DNA of 9,175 bases from Pyrodictium sp. (GCA_015662475.1 DQUB01000102.1:1-9175), one strand, 5' to 3'; positions 1 to 6,548 are shown, counted from the stretch's first letter. Numbers and translations: made by a program. The notes: generated by a model not told the origin, from the letters alone.

Positions 1-1
1 A

Positions 2-64
2 CTTGTAGTTGGTGATGGGCTAAGACCGGTGCTGCTGATAGCATTGTATCAGTGGACCGGGTGA
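2..64 (+). CDS. 3' end of an unidentified gene (partial)
   Basis: One frame is open from the left edge to a TGA at 62-64 and gives about 20 C-terminal residues, LVVGDGLRPVLLIALYQWTG. The other two plus frames stop almost at once. The tail is too short to assign to a family. Its stop codon overlaps the GGTGA ribosome binding site of the next gene, so it is probably the upstream member of the moaB operon. A molybdenum-cofactor gene would fit the neighbourhood, but nothing in these residues proves it. Confidence 0.45.
   Translation, partial: LVVGDGLRPVLLIALYQWTG
60..64 (+). promoter_or_regulatory. Shine-Dalgarno site deciding the moaB start
   Basis: GGTGA, complementary to the archaeal 16S 3' end, sits 8 nt before ATG 73. 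In-frame GTG codons at 52 and 61 have no such site at the right distance, so ATG 73 is preferred. The site overlaps the TGA stop of the upstream reading frame. Confidence 0.6.
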
Positions 65-72
65 CCTCTAGA

Positions 73-567
73 ATGTCTGGGCATGGAGGCTCTGTAGCTA
101 GTGTTAGATTTGGACTTGTTGTGACAAGTGATTCTGTGAAGAGGGGGGAGAAGGTAGACGAGATAACTCCTCTCGTGGAAAAAGCTGTTGAATCTCATGG
201 CCATAAGCTAGTGTATAGAGCTGTTGTAGGCAACGATATGGGGGAGATACAGCTTGCAGTGTTAGAGGCTATTGTGAGGAGAGGTGCTCAGGTAGTGATA
301 GTTACTGGGGGTACTGGGCCAAGACCATTGGATGTGAGTGTTGATGCTGTAGAGAGACTTGCTCAACGTGTACTGCCTGGTATAGGTGAAGAGTTTAGAA
401 GACGCAGTCTTGAGCAGACCTCCCACGCACTACTCTCTAGAGCGGGTGCGTATATAGTGCATGGTAGACTTGTTGTTGTGTGTCCTGGAAAGCCTGCAGC
501 TGTAAAGCTAATGCTAGACATACTATTCCCCATTGTTGGACATCTAGTACACGAGCTTCTAAGGTGA
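73..567 (+). CDS. moaB: MoaB/MogA-family molybdopterin adenylyltransferase
   Basis: Protein of 164 aa from ATG 73. The MoaB/MogA fold is recognisable throughout: the nucleotide/molybdopterin-binding TGGTG at residues 78-82, the acidic loop DVSVDA from Asp87 (family DVTpEA), GEEFRRRS at about 105-112, SRA at 122-124, and PGKP at 138-141 before the C-terminal helix. In archaea this family adenylylates molybdopterin before metal insertion, in the cytoplasm, as a step in molybdenum/tungsten cofactor synthesis. Length is normal for the family. GTG 52 is an alternative start adding 7 residues, but it lies inside the preceding reading frame and lacks a ribosome site. The TGA stop overlaps the GTG start of the following transporter by 4 nt. 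Identity as the family is secure; the exact in vivo step (MoaB against MogA role) is by family analogy. Confidence 0.93.
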   Translation: MSGHGGSVASVRFGLVVTSDSVKRGEKVDEITPLVEKAVESHGHKLVYRAVVGNDMGEIQLAVLEAIVRRGAQVVIVTGGTGPRPLDVSVDAVERLAQRVLPGIGEEFRRRSLEQTSHALLSRAGAYIVHGRLVVVCPGKPAAVKLMLDILFPIVGHLVHELLR

Positions 568-1844
568 AGTTGAAGGGCGTTCTTCGAAAACGTGTAGAGG
601 CTTTAGGTTATAGGAAAGCGCTTCTCATAGGCTTTCTCTACAACATGGCTGCAAGCCTCTACAATAGCCTCTTAACACTTCTAGCATTAGACGCTGGTGG
701 TGGTGCAGAACTTGTTGCAGTATCCACCTCCACGGTAAACCTAGGCTTTCTACTATCAAGCCCCTATGGGGGGTCGATAGGAGATCGTATAGGCCGTAAA
801 ACACCATTGCTTGCAGGTTTTCTAGCTCTACTAGTCTCCTCCATACTGCTAGTCTTAGCCTATAGGGGTAGGGTTCTCCCCCTCTTCCCAATCTCTGGCC
901 TGTTTGCTGGCGTAGCAAGCGGTCTTGTAAGCCCGAATATATCGATGCTTGTTGTGGAGCTTGGTGTTCCTAGGGAGAAGCGTCCAGAAAAACCGCTTTC
1001 AAGACTAGGTGTTTGGAGTAGCTTGGGGTGGTCTCTAGGTCTAGTTATCGGCGCTATAATCTCAAACTTTCTCCCGACAATGTGTACAGCACTGATAATA
1101 TCTCTATCGTCGGCAGTAGGAGTTCTTGCAACTCTCGCTCTACCCAGACCTCTACTCACACTCGAACGAGAAACAGTAGCTAAACCAACAAGTCTCTTCC
1201 ACGGTGTTGTTGAACGTGTAAAACTAGTCTACGTGATTGTAACACATCCACCCATACTAGTCCAGAAGCTGTTTAGTAGAGAGTGGACCCGCTTCACACT
1301 CTACAACCTTGCTATCGTAGCCTGCTTTATTGGAGCTGGACTATTCTTCACCCAAATGCCAACCTATCTCAAACAGGTTAGGGGTTTAAGCGACTCTCTA
1401 GTACTAGTAGCACTAGCTGTACACAGCATATCATCGACAATCATATTCACGTCAATCTACACTATAGCAACTTTGATAGGGACAAAGAAGCTGCTACTTC
1501 TCGGCATTGGCGGTCGAGTAATAGTCTTTCTAGCCCCTCTCACCACCGAGTGTATGCCAGCAGAAATACAGGCTCTGATAACCTACACATTCACAGGTGC
1601 AACCTGGGCTTTGATAAGCGTGTCAACAAACAGTCTAGCAGTATACCTAGCAGGAATAAAGAGTGGGGGTAAGTCCATAGGCATTCTAAACTCTTCAATG
1701 GGCATTGGGCTAATCATAGGCTCCCTTGCAAGCGGCATAATAGCCAAACTCTACGGTTTAAGAACATGCTTTATAGCAGCTAGTAGCTTTATGCTAGCTA
1801 GCCTACTAATGCTGTACAAGGCGTTGAAAGGCGTGAAAATCTGA
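564..1844 (+). CDS. Major facilitator superfamily (MFS) transporter
   Basis: Protein of 426 aa if started at GTG 564, which overlaps the moaB stop as GTGA, the usual geometry of translational coupling. TTG 570 is a less likely alternative, and upstream codons in this frame lie within moaB and encode unconserved sequence. The protein is almost wholly hydrophobic helices, about 11-12 membrane segments. It carries the MFS loop 2-3 motif A as GGSIGDRIGRKTP at residues 69-81, with the key Gly, Asp74, Arg75, Gly77 and Arg78. It is a secondary transporter of the cytoplasmic membrane. Substrate cannot be read from the sequence; co-transcription with moaB hints at a link to molybdate, cofactor or an unrelated solute, but this is only inference. 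A somewhat longer central loop (about residues 200-240) separates the two six-helix halves. Confidence 0.9.
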   Translation: MKLKGVLRKRVEALGYRKALLIGFLYNMAASLYNSLLTLLALDAGGGAELVAVSTSTVNLGFLLSSPYGGSIGDRIGRKTPLLAGFLALLVSSILLVLAYRGRVLPLFPISGLFAGVASGLVSPNISMLVVELGVPREKRPEKPLSRLGVWSSLGWSLGLVIGAIISNFLPTMCTALIISLSSAVGVLATLALPRPLLTLERETVAKPTSLFHGVVERVKLVYVIVTHPPILVQKLFSREWTRFTLYNLAIVACFIGAGLFFTQMPTYLKQVRGLSDSLVLVALAVHSISSTIIFTSIYTIATLIGTKKLLLLGIGGRVIVFLAPLTTECMPAEIQALITYTFTGATWALISVSTNSLAVYLAGIKSGGKSIGILNSSMGIGLIIGSLASGIIAKLYGLRTCFIAASSFMLASLLMLYKALKGVKI

Positions 1845-1854
1845 AGCGAAAATA

Positions 1855-1862
1855 CATTAAAA
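1855..1862 (+). promoter_or_regulatory. TATA-like box of a putative non-coding RNA
   Basis: CATTAAAA, preceded by an A-rich stretch just after the transporter stop, lies about 25 nt before position 1885, where a GC-rich structured region begins. The spacing matches archaeal TATA-to-start distances. It is a partial match to the TTTAWA consensus, so this is a candidate only. Confidence 0.35.
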
Positions 1863-1884
1863 GCCATCATAGCTAGACTAGCAT

Positions 1885-2031
1885 GGGGCCCCGCCAAGCC
1901 AACAGGCCGCGTACGCGGCCTTAGGATGCGGCGGGGACCGGCAAGGCCGGTATACCATTCTCGAAAGGTTCTTCGGTTGTCCCTCGCCTACGTCATCGCC
2001 TGTCAAGGGCTCAGCGGCCCATCAGACAACT
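1885..2031 (+). ncRNA. Candidate structured non-coding RNA
   Basis: This gap between two convergent genes holds no credible protein. Its first 67 nt are about 76% G+C, far above the flanking genes, as is typical of stable RNAs in hyperthermophiles. Helices visible by eye are: CCCCGCC 1889-1895 with GGCGGGG 1930-1936; inside it the perfect palindrome GGCCGCGTACGCGGCC 1905-1920 (6 bp and a GTAC loop); then ACCGGC 1937-1942 with GCCGGT 1946-1951 around an AAG loop; ACCATT/AAAGGT at about 1954-1969 with one mismatch; and GTTGTC 1976-1981 with GACAAC 2025-2030, enclosing GGGC/GCCC (2007-2010 with 2017-2020). I find no tRNA T-arm, SRP domain IV motif or RNase P conserved regions. The palindromic helices fold equally well on the minus strand; the TATA-like box favours plus. 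The 3' end is a guess. Confidence 0.5.
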
Positions 2032-2052
2032 CTCCACATCCAACCTTCTACT

Positions 2053-2502
2053 CTAGACTATGTACAGTATTAGCTTTTTATTGGGCTCCTCTTCATAGTA
2101 CGTCTTCTTCTTAGCACTCATCTCAACATAGACTAGCCTCTTTGAAACCACCACGTACTCGTAGTGGTGTCCTCCAGGAGTTACAACGGTTATGTAGGTG
2201 TCAAACTCTAGATCTGTTACCCTCACCTCGAACAAGCCTAGTGCGGCACGACCAACAAAATCGATTCTATTTGGCGTTAAAGGTTTTATCTCCTCTCCAA
2301 ACTCTACTATGACACGTTTTCTACGCTCGTCAACAGCTTCGCGATGAGCAGCTATGGGTGCTTCAACGATTAACGTTCTAGGCTCAAGAGCTATATAGGC
2401 GTTTTCAAATTGTATTTCGAGAAAGTCGCCTCGCGTTCTAAAACAAGCAGCTCCCGAACCATACCTAGTACATGCACGTAGTTCTTGAACCCGCAAATCC
2501 AC
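2053..2502 (-). CDS. Hypothetical protein, last gene of the KaiC operon
   Basis: Protein of 149 aa starting at GTG 2502, 11 nt after the stop of the KaiC-like ATPase, so almost certainly in the same transcript. I do not recognise a family. Composition alternates hydrophobic and charged residues through most of its length (for example RTLIVEAPIAA, KRVIVEFGEE and YEYVVVSKRLVYVE), suggesting a soluble, mainly beta-strand protein. There is no signal peptide or membrane segment. Cys11 and Cys20 flank a short glycine-containing turn. The C-terminus is basic then acidic (KKKTYYEEEPNKK) before a hydrophobic tail. No strong ribosome site precedes the GTG, and no better start exists. A role with the ATPase is inferred only from position. 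Confidence 0.75.
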   Translation of the reverse strand: MDLRVQELRACTRYGSGAACFRTRGDFLEIQFENAYIALEPRTLIVEAPIAAHREAVDERRKRVIVEFGEEIKPLTPNRIDFVGRAALGLFEVRVTDLEFDTYITVVTPGGHHYEYVVVSKRLVYVEMSAKKKTYYEEEPNKKLILYIV

Positions 2503-2513
2503 CAGCCAAAAAC

Positions 2514-3350
2514 TTAGCTGTTGTCACTGGTTTCTAGAGGTTCTCCTGTCTCAGCAACCTCCAACAACTTCTTAAGCTCGGCTTCAAGCATTCGTGCAGC
2601 AACACTAGCTGGTAGGCGAGTATCCTCTCTCCTATAAGCTGTTGCTCCAACTACACGCATTCCTCTACCATCATCGATGGTTATCTCGTGCACCTGTAGG
2701 CTATGTGGTGTTTGTCTCATCTTCTCAACGATAACATACCTTTTTAGTTTGCCGCCTACAACAACCTTTCTAAACCTTATAATGCCATCAGCAACATGTT
2801 CAATGCCAAAGCCGAATCCAAGACTTGTTGTAACAGCATATTGTGCGACTAGAAGAGCAGTGAAATCCCACCGATACAAAACCTTCTTCACATAATAGCT
2901 GTACTTTCTAGCCATAGCCGGTTTATCGAGCCAAAAAGCGCTCATAGAGTCTATTACTAGCCTAGCTCTACCATAGCCTAGATACTTTTTAGCCTCTATA
3001 ATCTTGTTCACCAGGGTCTCAACATCGAGAGATTGTAGGCTCCAAGGATCATCTCTACCACCCATCAAAGCATCTATGATTATCAGTTTGCCCTCCTCTA
3101 TAGCTTTTTCAAAGTCAAAGCCAAACATAGCTGCTTGCTTTATTATACTCTCACGAGACTCTTCAGTTGTCACATAAATGTTCTTATCGCCAACCCTAAT
3201 ACCCTCAGCTATAAAGTGTATGCAGAAGACAGTTTTGCCGGTGCCAGGCTCGCCTACAACAGCTACAAAGAAGCCACGTGGAATACCACCAGCTATAAGC
3301 TCATCAAAACCTTCAACACCAGTGCTAAGTCTCTCAATATGGACTCTCAT
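2514..3350 (-). CDS. KaiC/RadA-like RecA-superfamily ATPase
   Basis: Protein of 278 aa, a single KaiC domain. It opens with the family signature (STGVEGFDELIAGGIPRG, residues 9-26). Walker A is GEPGTGKT at 33-40, the paired catalytic glutamates of KaiC proteins appear as TTEE with Glu63-Glu64, Walker B is RLVIDS at 130-135, and EHVADGIIRF plus EKMRQTPHS at 184-217 match the KaiC C-terminal core. All key residues are present, so it should bind and hydrolyse ATP. A Lys/Glu-rich helix ends the protein. Members of this group in archaea include signalling ATPases and ArlH of the archaellum motor; the neighbours here are not archaellum genes. It follows the membrane-anchored ectodomain gene by 40 nt and precedes the 149-aa orphan by 11 nt. 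Start ATG is set by GGGAGGG just upstream (core only 3 nt from ATG, a short spacing). Confidence 0.92.
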   Translation of the reverse strand: MRVHIERLSTGVEGFDELIAGGIPRGFFVAVVGEPGTGKTVFCIHFIAEGIRVGDKNIYVTTEESRESIIKQAAMFGFDFEKAIEEGKLIIIDALMGGRDDPWSLQSLDVETLVNKIIEAKKYLGYGRARLVIDSMSAFWLDKPAMARKYSYYVKKVLYRWDFTALLVAQYAVTTSLGFGFGIEHVADGIIRFRKVVVGGKLKRYVIVEKMRQTPHSLQVHEITIDDGRGMRVVGATAYRREDTRLPASVAARMLEAELKKLLEVAETGEPLETSDNS

Positions 3351-3390
3351 TACCCTCCCAAAAAGACTATTGATATGTGTACTTGGACAC

Positions 3391-4500
3391 CTATATCCTA
3401 TGCTCTCTCCAAACCATGTAGGCTACAACAGCTAGAGCTAGAGGGAATAGTAGTAGTGGAATGTCGATGTTGGTTTGACGTGTAGAAGTACTGGTAGTTG
3501 GACTGCTTTCAACATGTGTCTCGACATCCTCAACTACGCCTACACCTTGTTTTTCTGATATCGTGTTGTTGGTGGACTTGACAATGTCTAAGAGCCTCTT
3601 GTAGGCTTGTTTAACAGCTTCTACAATCTCTGGAATCGTATGGGTCGAGTTTCCACCCTTGTTCATTGGCGATATGCTGGTATGTGGTACTGGTAGTATA
3701 TTGTCTAGGAGTGTGGCAAGTCCGGCTGGTAGTGGTAGTAAAGGTTCTTCAACACCAATATAGCTGTACTTAAACCTACTTCTAACATCTCCTCTAGACT
3801 CTATAACGCCTCTACACCTCTCCTTCAAAATGTCTAGGAGGTCTTCAATGCTTGGAAGAGGTGGGCCTCTATAGCTGTAGAGTAAAATGTTATGCTTGAC
3901 CTGTACATGTGCGTCTAGCCAACCTCTAACAGTGCCTCTGTAGAAGATTTGGAATATGCTCACATTATGTCTACTGGAGCAGGATATAGCTAGCAGTTTT
4001 CCTCTTAGATTGACAGGGTATCCGTAGAGTAGAGCGTCTACAAGCTTTATAGAGGAAAGTGCATAGTCTACAACGCTTCCACCCTCTACATCGATATCGA
4101 TAGCATACGCCCTCCCTACACTTGGACGTATTGCGATTGTCTGGTCATCTAAGACTGTAACTCTGTACACGTTCTGTATATCTCCAACCTTGAGCACTAG
4201 TTTGTCTTCTTCAAAGCTGCAGTGGACTTTAGCTAGAGGCTTAACAACCTCTACAACAACCACACCATCATCGCCAATCACTCTAACTCTAAGCGTTTGA
4301 GGATTGGGAAGTTTACCGTTAGCGACAATCCTAACATCAACCACAACACCGTCTTCACTAACAACCTCTTTCACAGTATAGTTGCAAGTAGTGTTTGTGT
4401 TGTTGAATGTCAAACCTTCAACCACAACTGGCTGGATTGTTAGCAGTATGAGTAGGATAAGCAGGGCCTTTACAGCATTAGTTTTGCCTATGTAGACCAT
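3391..4500 (-). CDS. Secreted protein with C-terminal membrane anchor, function unknown
   Basis: Protein of 369 aa from ATG 4500. It has a signal peptide (Lys11 followed by a leucine/isoleucine core at about 12-22, likely cleavage near Glu28-Gly29), a long beta-rich ectodomain with several N-x-S/T sequons clustered right after it (NNT, NTT and NYT at residues 34-42, more further on), a Ser/Thr-rich stalk (SSPTTSTSTRQT) and one C-terminal membrane helix at about 347-363 ending in the basic tail WREHRI. It therefore sits outside the membrane with a tiny cytoplasmic tail. No enzyme motif is visible and I do not recognise the family. It lies 40 nt upstream of the KaiC-like ATPase and 40 nt downstream of the helical CTG-start gene. 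An in-frame TTG at 4518 would add six residues, but it encodes the ribosome site itself and is rejected. Confidence 0.85.
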   Translation of the reverse strand: MVYIGKTNAVKALLILLILLTIQPVVVEGLTFNNTNTTCNYTVKEVVSEDGVVVDVRIVANGKLPNPQTLRVRVIGDDGVVVVEVVKPLAKVHCSFEEDKLVLKVGDIQNVYRVTVLDDQTIAIRPSVGRAYAIDIDVEGGSVVDYALSSIKLVDALLYGYPVNLRGKLLAISCSSRHNVSIFQIFYRGTVRGWLDAHVQVKHNILLYSYRGPPLPSIEDLLDILKERCRGVIESRGDVRSRFKYSYIGVEEPLLPLPAGLATLLDNILPVPHTSISPMNKGGNSTHTIPEIVEAVKQAYKRLLDIVKSTNNTISEKQGVGVVEDVETHVESSPTTSTSTRQTNIDIPLLLFPLALAVVAYMVWREHRI

Positions 4501-4506
4501 GTCTGC

Positions 4507-4512
4507 CCTCCT
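4507..4512 (-). promoter_or_regulatory. Shine-Dalgarno site of the anchored ectodomain gene
   Basis: On the minus strand AGGAGG ends 6 nt before ATG 4500. It is the strongest ribosome site in the central operon and fixes that start against the in-frame TTG at 4518. Confidence 0.75.
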
Positions 4513-4540
4513 CTCCAAGCCCTCCTCGCAGGATATAGCG

Positions 4541-4882
4541 TTACTCTAAACTATGGGGATAGCCTCTAGACCGAATGTACTCGATAAGCTTGTACGTGTC
4601 TACGATCATGTCAGCAATAATGTTCCTTAGTAGTTGTGGGTTTAGCCTCTCCTCTTTAAGGAGCTGTTCGAGAGCAGTAGCTCTCTCTAAGATCTCCCTA
4701 ATCTCTGGAGGATCGTTTTTATCAGGTGTAGCGATGAGTTTGAGGCATCTAACAAGAATTTCAAGTTCTCTTTCTGCAGCCGACCAGTATATCCAGTCAC
4801 TGTAAAATTCTCTAGCTTCAAGCTCAAAGAGAGCTCTAAGTCGTGCAAGTGTAGTGGCAAGAGCTTCTCTACAGCTTCTCAG
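4541..4882 (-). CDS. Helical hypothetical protein with apparent CTG start (or frameshifted C-terminal part of the preceding gene)
   Basis: A frame is open from just after a TAG at 4895-4897 to TAA at 4541-4543. It contains no ATG, GTG or TTG until Met92, so routine gene callers miss it. The only NUG codon near the 5' end is CTG 4882, which overlaps the TGA of the preceding gene as CTGA, the same 4-nt geometry as ATGA/GTGA couplings. From there the product is 113 aa, charged and helical: LARLRALFELEAREFYSDW, an aromatic stretch YSDWIYW, then long amphipathic helices. No family is recognised; the all-helical look could fit a HEPN-like or partner subunit, which is speculation. The antisense frames look like shadows. 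Alternative: a -1 frameshift, or a missed base in the G5 run at 4891-4895, would fuse it to the preceding gene as one protein of about 391 aa. Confidence 0.65.
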   Translation of the reverse strand: MRSCREALATTLARLRALFELEAREFYSDWIYWSAAERELEILVRCLKLIATPDKNDPPEIREILERATALEQLLKEERLNPQLLRNIIADMIVDTYKLIEYIRSRGYPHSLE

Positions 4883-5715
4883 AAGAGGTTCCCCCTAAGT
4901 CTACCTGCTATCTTAGCAGCGATAAACCCTGCTTTCAACCGCGTTTGAACCCCTTCTAGCTCTCGTAGCTCTTGTGCTCCCTCCCAAACAGCTTCCCAAG
5001 CAGAGCGAGATATGGTGGCAAGTACAGCTTCTAATTCGGCAATAGCATGGCTTATTGTGGGCAGATGTGTGAATGGTAGTGCTTCTGCGAGAAGCTTGAA
5101 AAATTCTGCTGCTAGTAGCCATAACACGTGTTCTTCTAGCTCAAGCTGGCGTACAAGTTCCTCGTAATAGTCTATGGCTTCTTCTAGTGAGAGTCTAACG
5201 TGGTAGGCTACATTTTCAACACCTATAACACTACTAGCATATTTTAGAGCTTCGTACGCACGAACACCAGCACTAATAAGATATAGGAACTCAATTGCGA
5301 TGCTGCTCGGTAGACCCTCTAAAGCACTTCTATCAGCCAATTCGACAGCATAGTATTCATACCCTCTATGCAGCATTGCATGTGCAGCAACACGATAAGC
5401 TTCGCTTACAACCCTCTTATCATCATATCTTTTGCAGTTGCTGGGTATGATGTAGACTTCTGGGACTCCTAACCAGCCAGCATACAGTAGACACGACTCG
5501 GGGGTACTCTGCGGCACAGTTCCACTAAGACTTCTAGCTATTTCAGCCTCATAGAGCGGTTTGCCAACCTCAACATAGACCTCTAAAGGTGGTCTTCTAC
5601 CACGCTCTTTGGCTCTTGCAAAGAAGTTGTCAATAGCTTCAACAACTAGTTTGCAGAGAGAAGAACTTTTACAAAGGCCATGTTCGTCGATGACTAGGAT
5701 CTTCCACTCTCTCAT
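4879..5715 (-). CDS. Hypothetical protein, first gene of the KaiC-containing operon
   Basis: Protein of 278 aa from ATG 5715, with only a weak ribosome site. The N-terminal third looks like an alpha/beta fold (strands WKILVIDE, LEVYVEV, PEVYIIP) with cysteines at 15, 21, 75 and 94. The rest is helical. Residues 112-116 read HAMLH in a helix followed by GYEYYAVELADRS, resembling a zincin HExxH helix whose catalytic Glu is Ala; a degenerate peptidase origin is possible but unproven. The C-terminal 130 residues are acidic amphipathic helices (EEAIDYYEELVRQLELEEH and beyond), a likely oligomerisation or partner surface. No signal peptide or membrane helix. Its stop overlaps the downstream CTG-start frame. 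I do not recognise a named family. Upstream lies the inverted-repeat segment that would fall in or before its leader. Confidence 0.82.
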   Translation of the reverse strand: MREWKILVIDEHGLCKSSSLCKLVVEAIDNFFARAKERGRRPPLEVYVEVGKPLYEAEIARSLSGTVPQSTPESCLLYAGWLGVPEVYIIPSNCKRYDDKRVVSEAYRVAAHAMLHRGYEYYAVELADRSALEGLPSSIAIEFLYLISAGVRAYEALKYASSVIGVENVAYHVRLSLEEAIDYYEELVRQLELEEHVLWLLAAEFFKLLAEALPFTHLPTISHAIAELEAVLATISRSAWEAVWEGAQELRELEGVQTRLKAGFIAAKIAGRLRGNLF

Positions 5716-5774
5716 CTACTCAGCCTACCCTACACACTCAACATTTTTCGGGGCTCATGTTTTGTGTGGAAATT

Positions 5775-5880
5775 GGGGTGCCACCCGCTGAAAGACGGGC
5801 TATCCACCGATACTAGAATGCTGTAAAAATGGTGAGGAAGTGCCGCGGCGTAGGACCTCGGGGGTTGAGGGTGGCACCCC
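5775..5880. repeat. 106-bp segment bounded by a perfect 12-bp inverted repeat
   Basis: GGGGTGCCACCC at 5775-5786 is the exact reverse complement of GGGTGGCACCCC at 5869-5880. The right arm ends 2 nt from the stop codon of the winged-helix gene. The 82-nt interior also has pairing potential: CCACC/GGTG at about 5794-5834, the palindrome GCCGCGGC near 5842-5849, and CCTC 5856-5859 with GAGG 5867-5870. The gap 5716-5882 has no credible protein gene. The segment may be a structured leader of the downstream operon, a small RNA, or a minute inverted-repeat element; no target-site duplication is visible at its edges. A weak TATA-like ATTTTTACAG (minus strand, about 5821-5830) lies inside. Confidence 0.6.
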
Positions 5881-5882
5881 CA

Positions 5883-6527
5883 CTACCCTGCAAGCTTCTT
5901 GGAGAGTGCTTCGAGAAGACGACTTTTCAACTCGGTTTCCGTGGCACCTCTAAGCTCTCCAACAAGATTTGCAAGTTCTTGGTCGCCTAGAACATTTCTC
6001 ATCCAAGCCTCTAAGTATCCGCTTTTAACCATGTATGATAGCACATCTTCTGACACAAACCCATACTTTATAGCTGCATAAAGCTGTTCTAAACTTCTAA
6101 CAGTGAGAGGTACTATGGTACCATTTGGAGTGACAAAGTAGAGTGGGGCAACCAAGGTTTTAGGTTTTTCAACTGCTTCTACCCCCTCGACAGCTTCAAG
6201 AGATTGGGTTTGAGCTTCTGTAGTGGGTTGGGCTACTGCTTGTCTCTCTTCCGGAGAAGTGGTGGCCCCCTCTTCTGCTTTCAATCCAACAAGTTCTAGT
6301 CCTTTATCAGTTATAGTGTATGTGTCTAGAGGACCTTTAACTACATAGCCTTCGCGAGCTAGTGTGCCAAGATACTTTTTAACGGTGCTTATCTTGATGC
6401 CAGTAACATGTCTGCTTATCTCGTCCAATGTTAGAGGTTTATTGGCTTTAGCAAGTACTTCTAAGATCCTCTTCATAGATTCAGTTATACGGACCACGTA
6501 GTAGCACCGAGAGAAATATAGTTTCAC
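5883..6527 (-). CDS. Winged-helix DNA-binding protein with a C-terminal helical domain
   Basis: Protein of 214 aa from GTG 6527. Residues 18-82 form a winged helix: ILEVLAKANKPLTLDEISRHV, recognition helix around KISTVKKYLGTLAREGYV, then the wing YTITDKGLELV. A low-complexity acidic Ala/Thr/Gln/Glu linker (about 84-123) joins it to a C-terminal domain (about 126-212) with LYFVTPNGTIVPLTVRSLEQL and the motif WMRNVLGDQELANLV, reminiscent of the W-x3-VLGD-x2-LA pattern seen in DUF5752-like helical domains. That link is from memory and unverified. It is a likely transcription regulator acting in the cytoplasm; target unknown. Met18 (ATG 6476) is an alternative start that keeps the whole DNA-binding domain; GAGGGG 3 nt before GTG supports the longer form only weakly. 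It lies between the anchored glycoprotein-like gene and the inverted-repeat segment leading to the KaiC operon. Confidence 0.82.
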   Translation of the reverse strand: MKLYFSRCYYVVRITESMKRILEVLAKANKPLTLDEISRHVTGIKISTVKKYLGTLAREGYVVKGPLDTYTITDKGLELVGLKAEEGATTSPEERQAVAQPTTEAQTQSLEAVEGVEAVEKPKTLVAPLYFVTPNGTIVPLTVRSLEQLYAAIKYGFVSEDVLSYMVKSGYLEAWMRNVLGDQELANLVGELRGATETELKSRLLEALSKKLAG

Positions 6528-6548
6528 ACACCCCTCTAAACCTGCTAG

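Noticed and set aside
625..1159. Minus-strand reading frames of nearly 100 codons opposite the MFS gene
   Set aside because: They are antisense to a clear transporter with motif A and are rich in arginine and unconserved sequence, as expected for shadows.
1885..2031. tRNA, SRP RNA or RNase P RNA in the GC-rich gap
   Set aside because: No TTCRANYC T-loop, no SRP domain IV GGAA-loop motif, and none of the conserved RNase P P4 sequences could be found on either strand.
1926..2114. Short plus-strand reading frame of 62 codons in the convergent gap
   Set aside because: It runs through the palindromic GC-rich region, has no ribosome site or protein-like composition, and overlaps the end of the 149-aa gene.
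4575..4805. Plus-strand reading frame of 76 codons in the apparent gap between the central genes
   Set aside because: It is Ser/Leu-rich low-complexity translation opposite the CTG-start frame, which has the better protein composition and operon position.
5830..5845. GAGGAAGTGCC resembling the RNase P GAGGAAAGTCC element
   Set aside because: The match is imperfect and the partner ACAGAA-type region is missing from the 106-bp segment, which is also too short.
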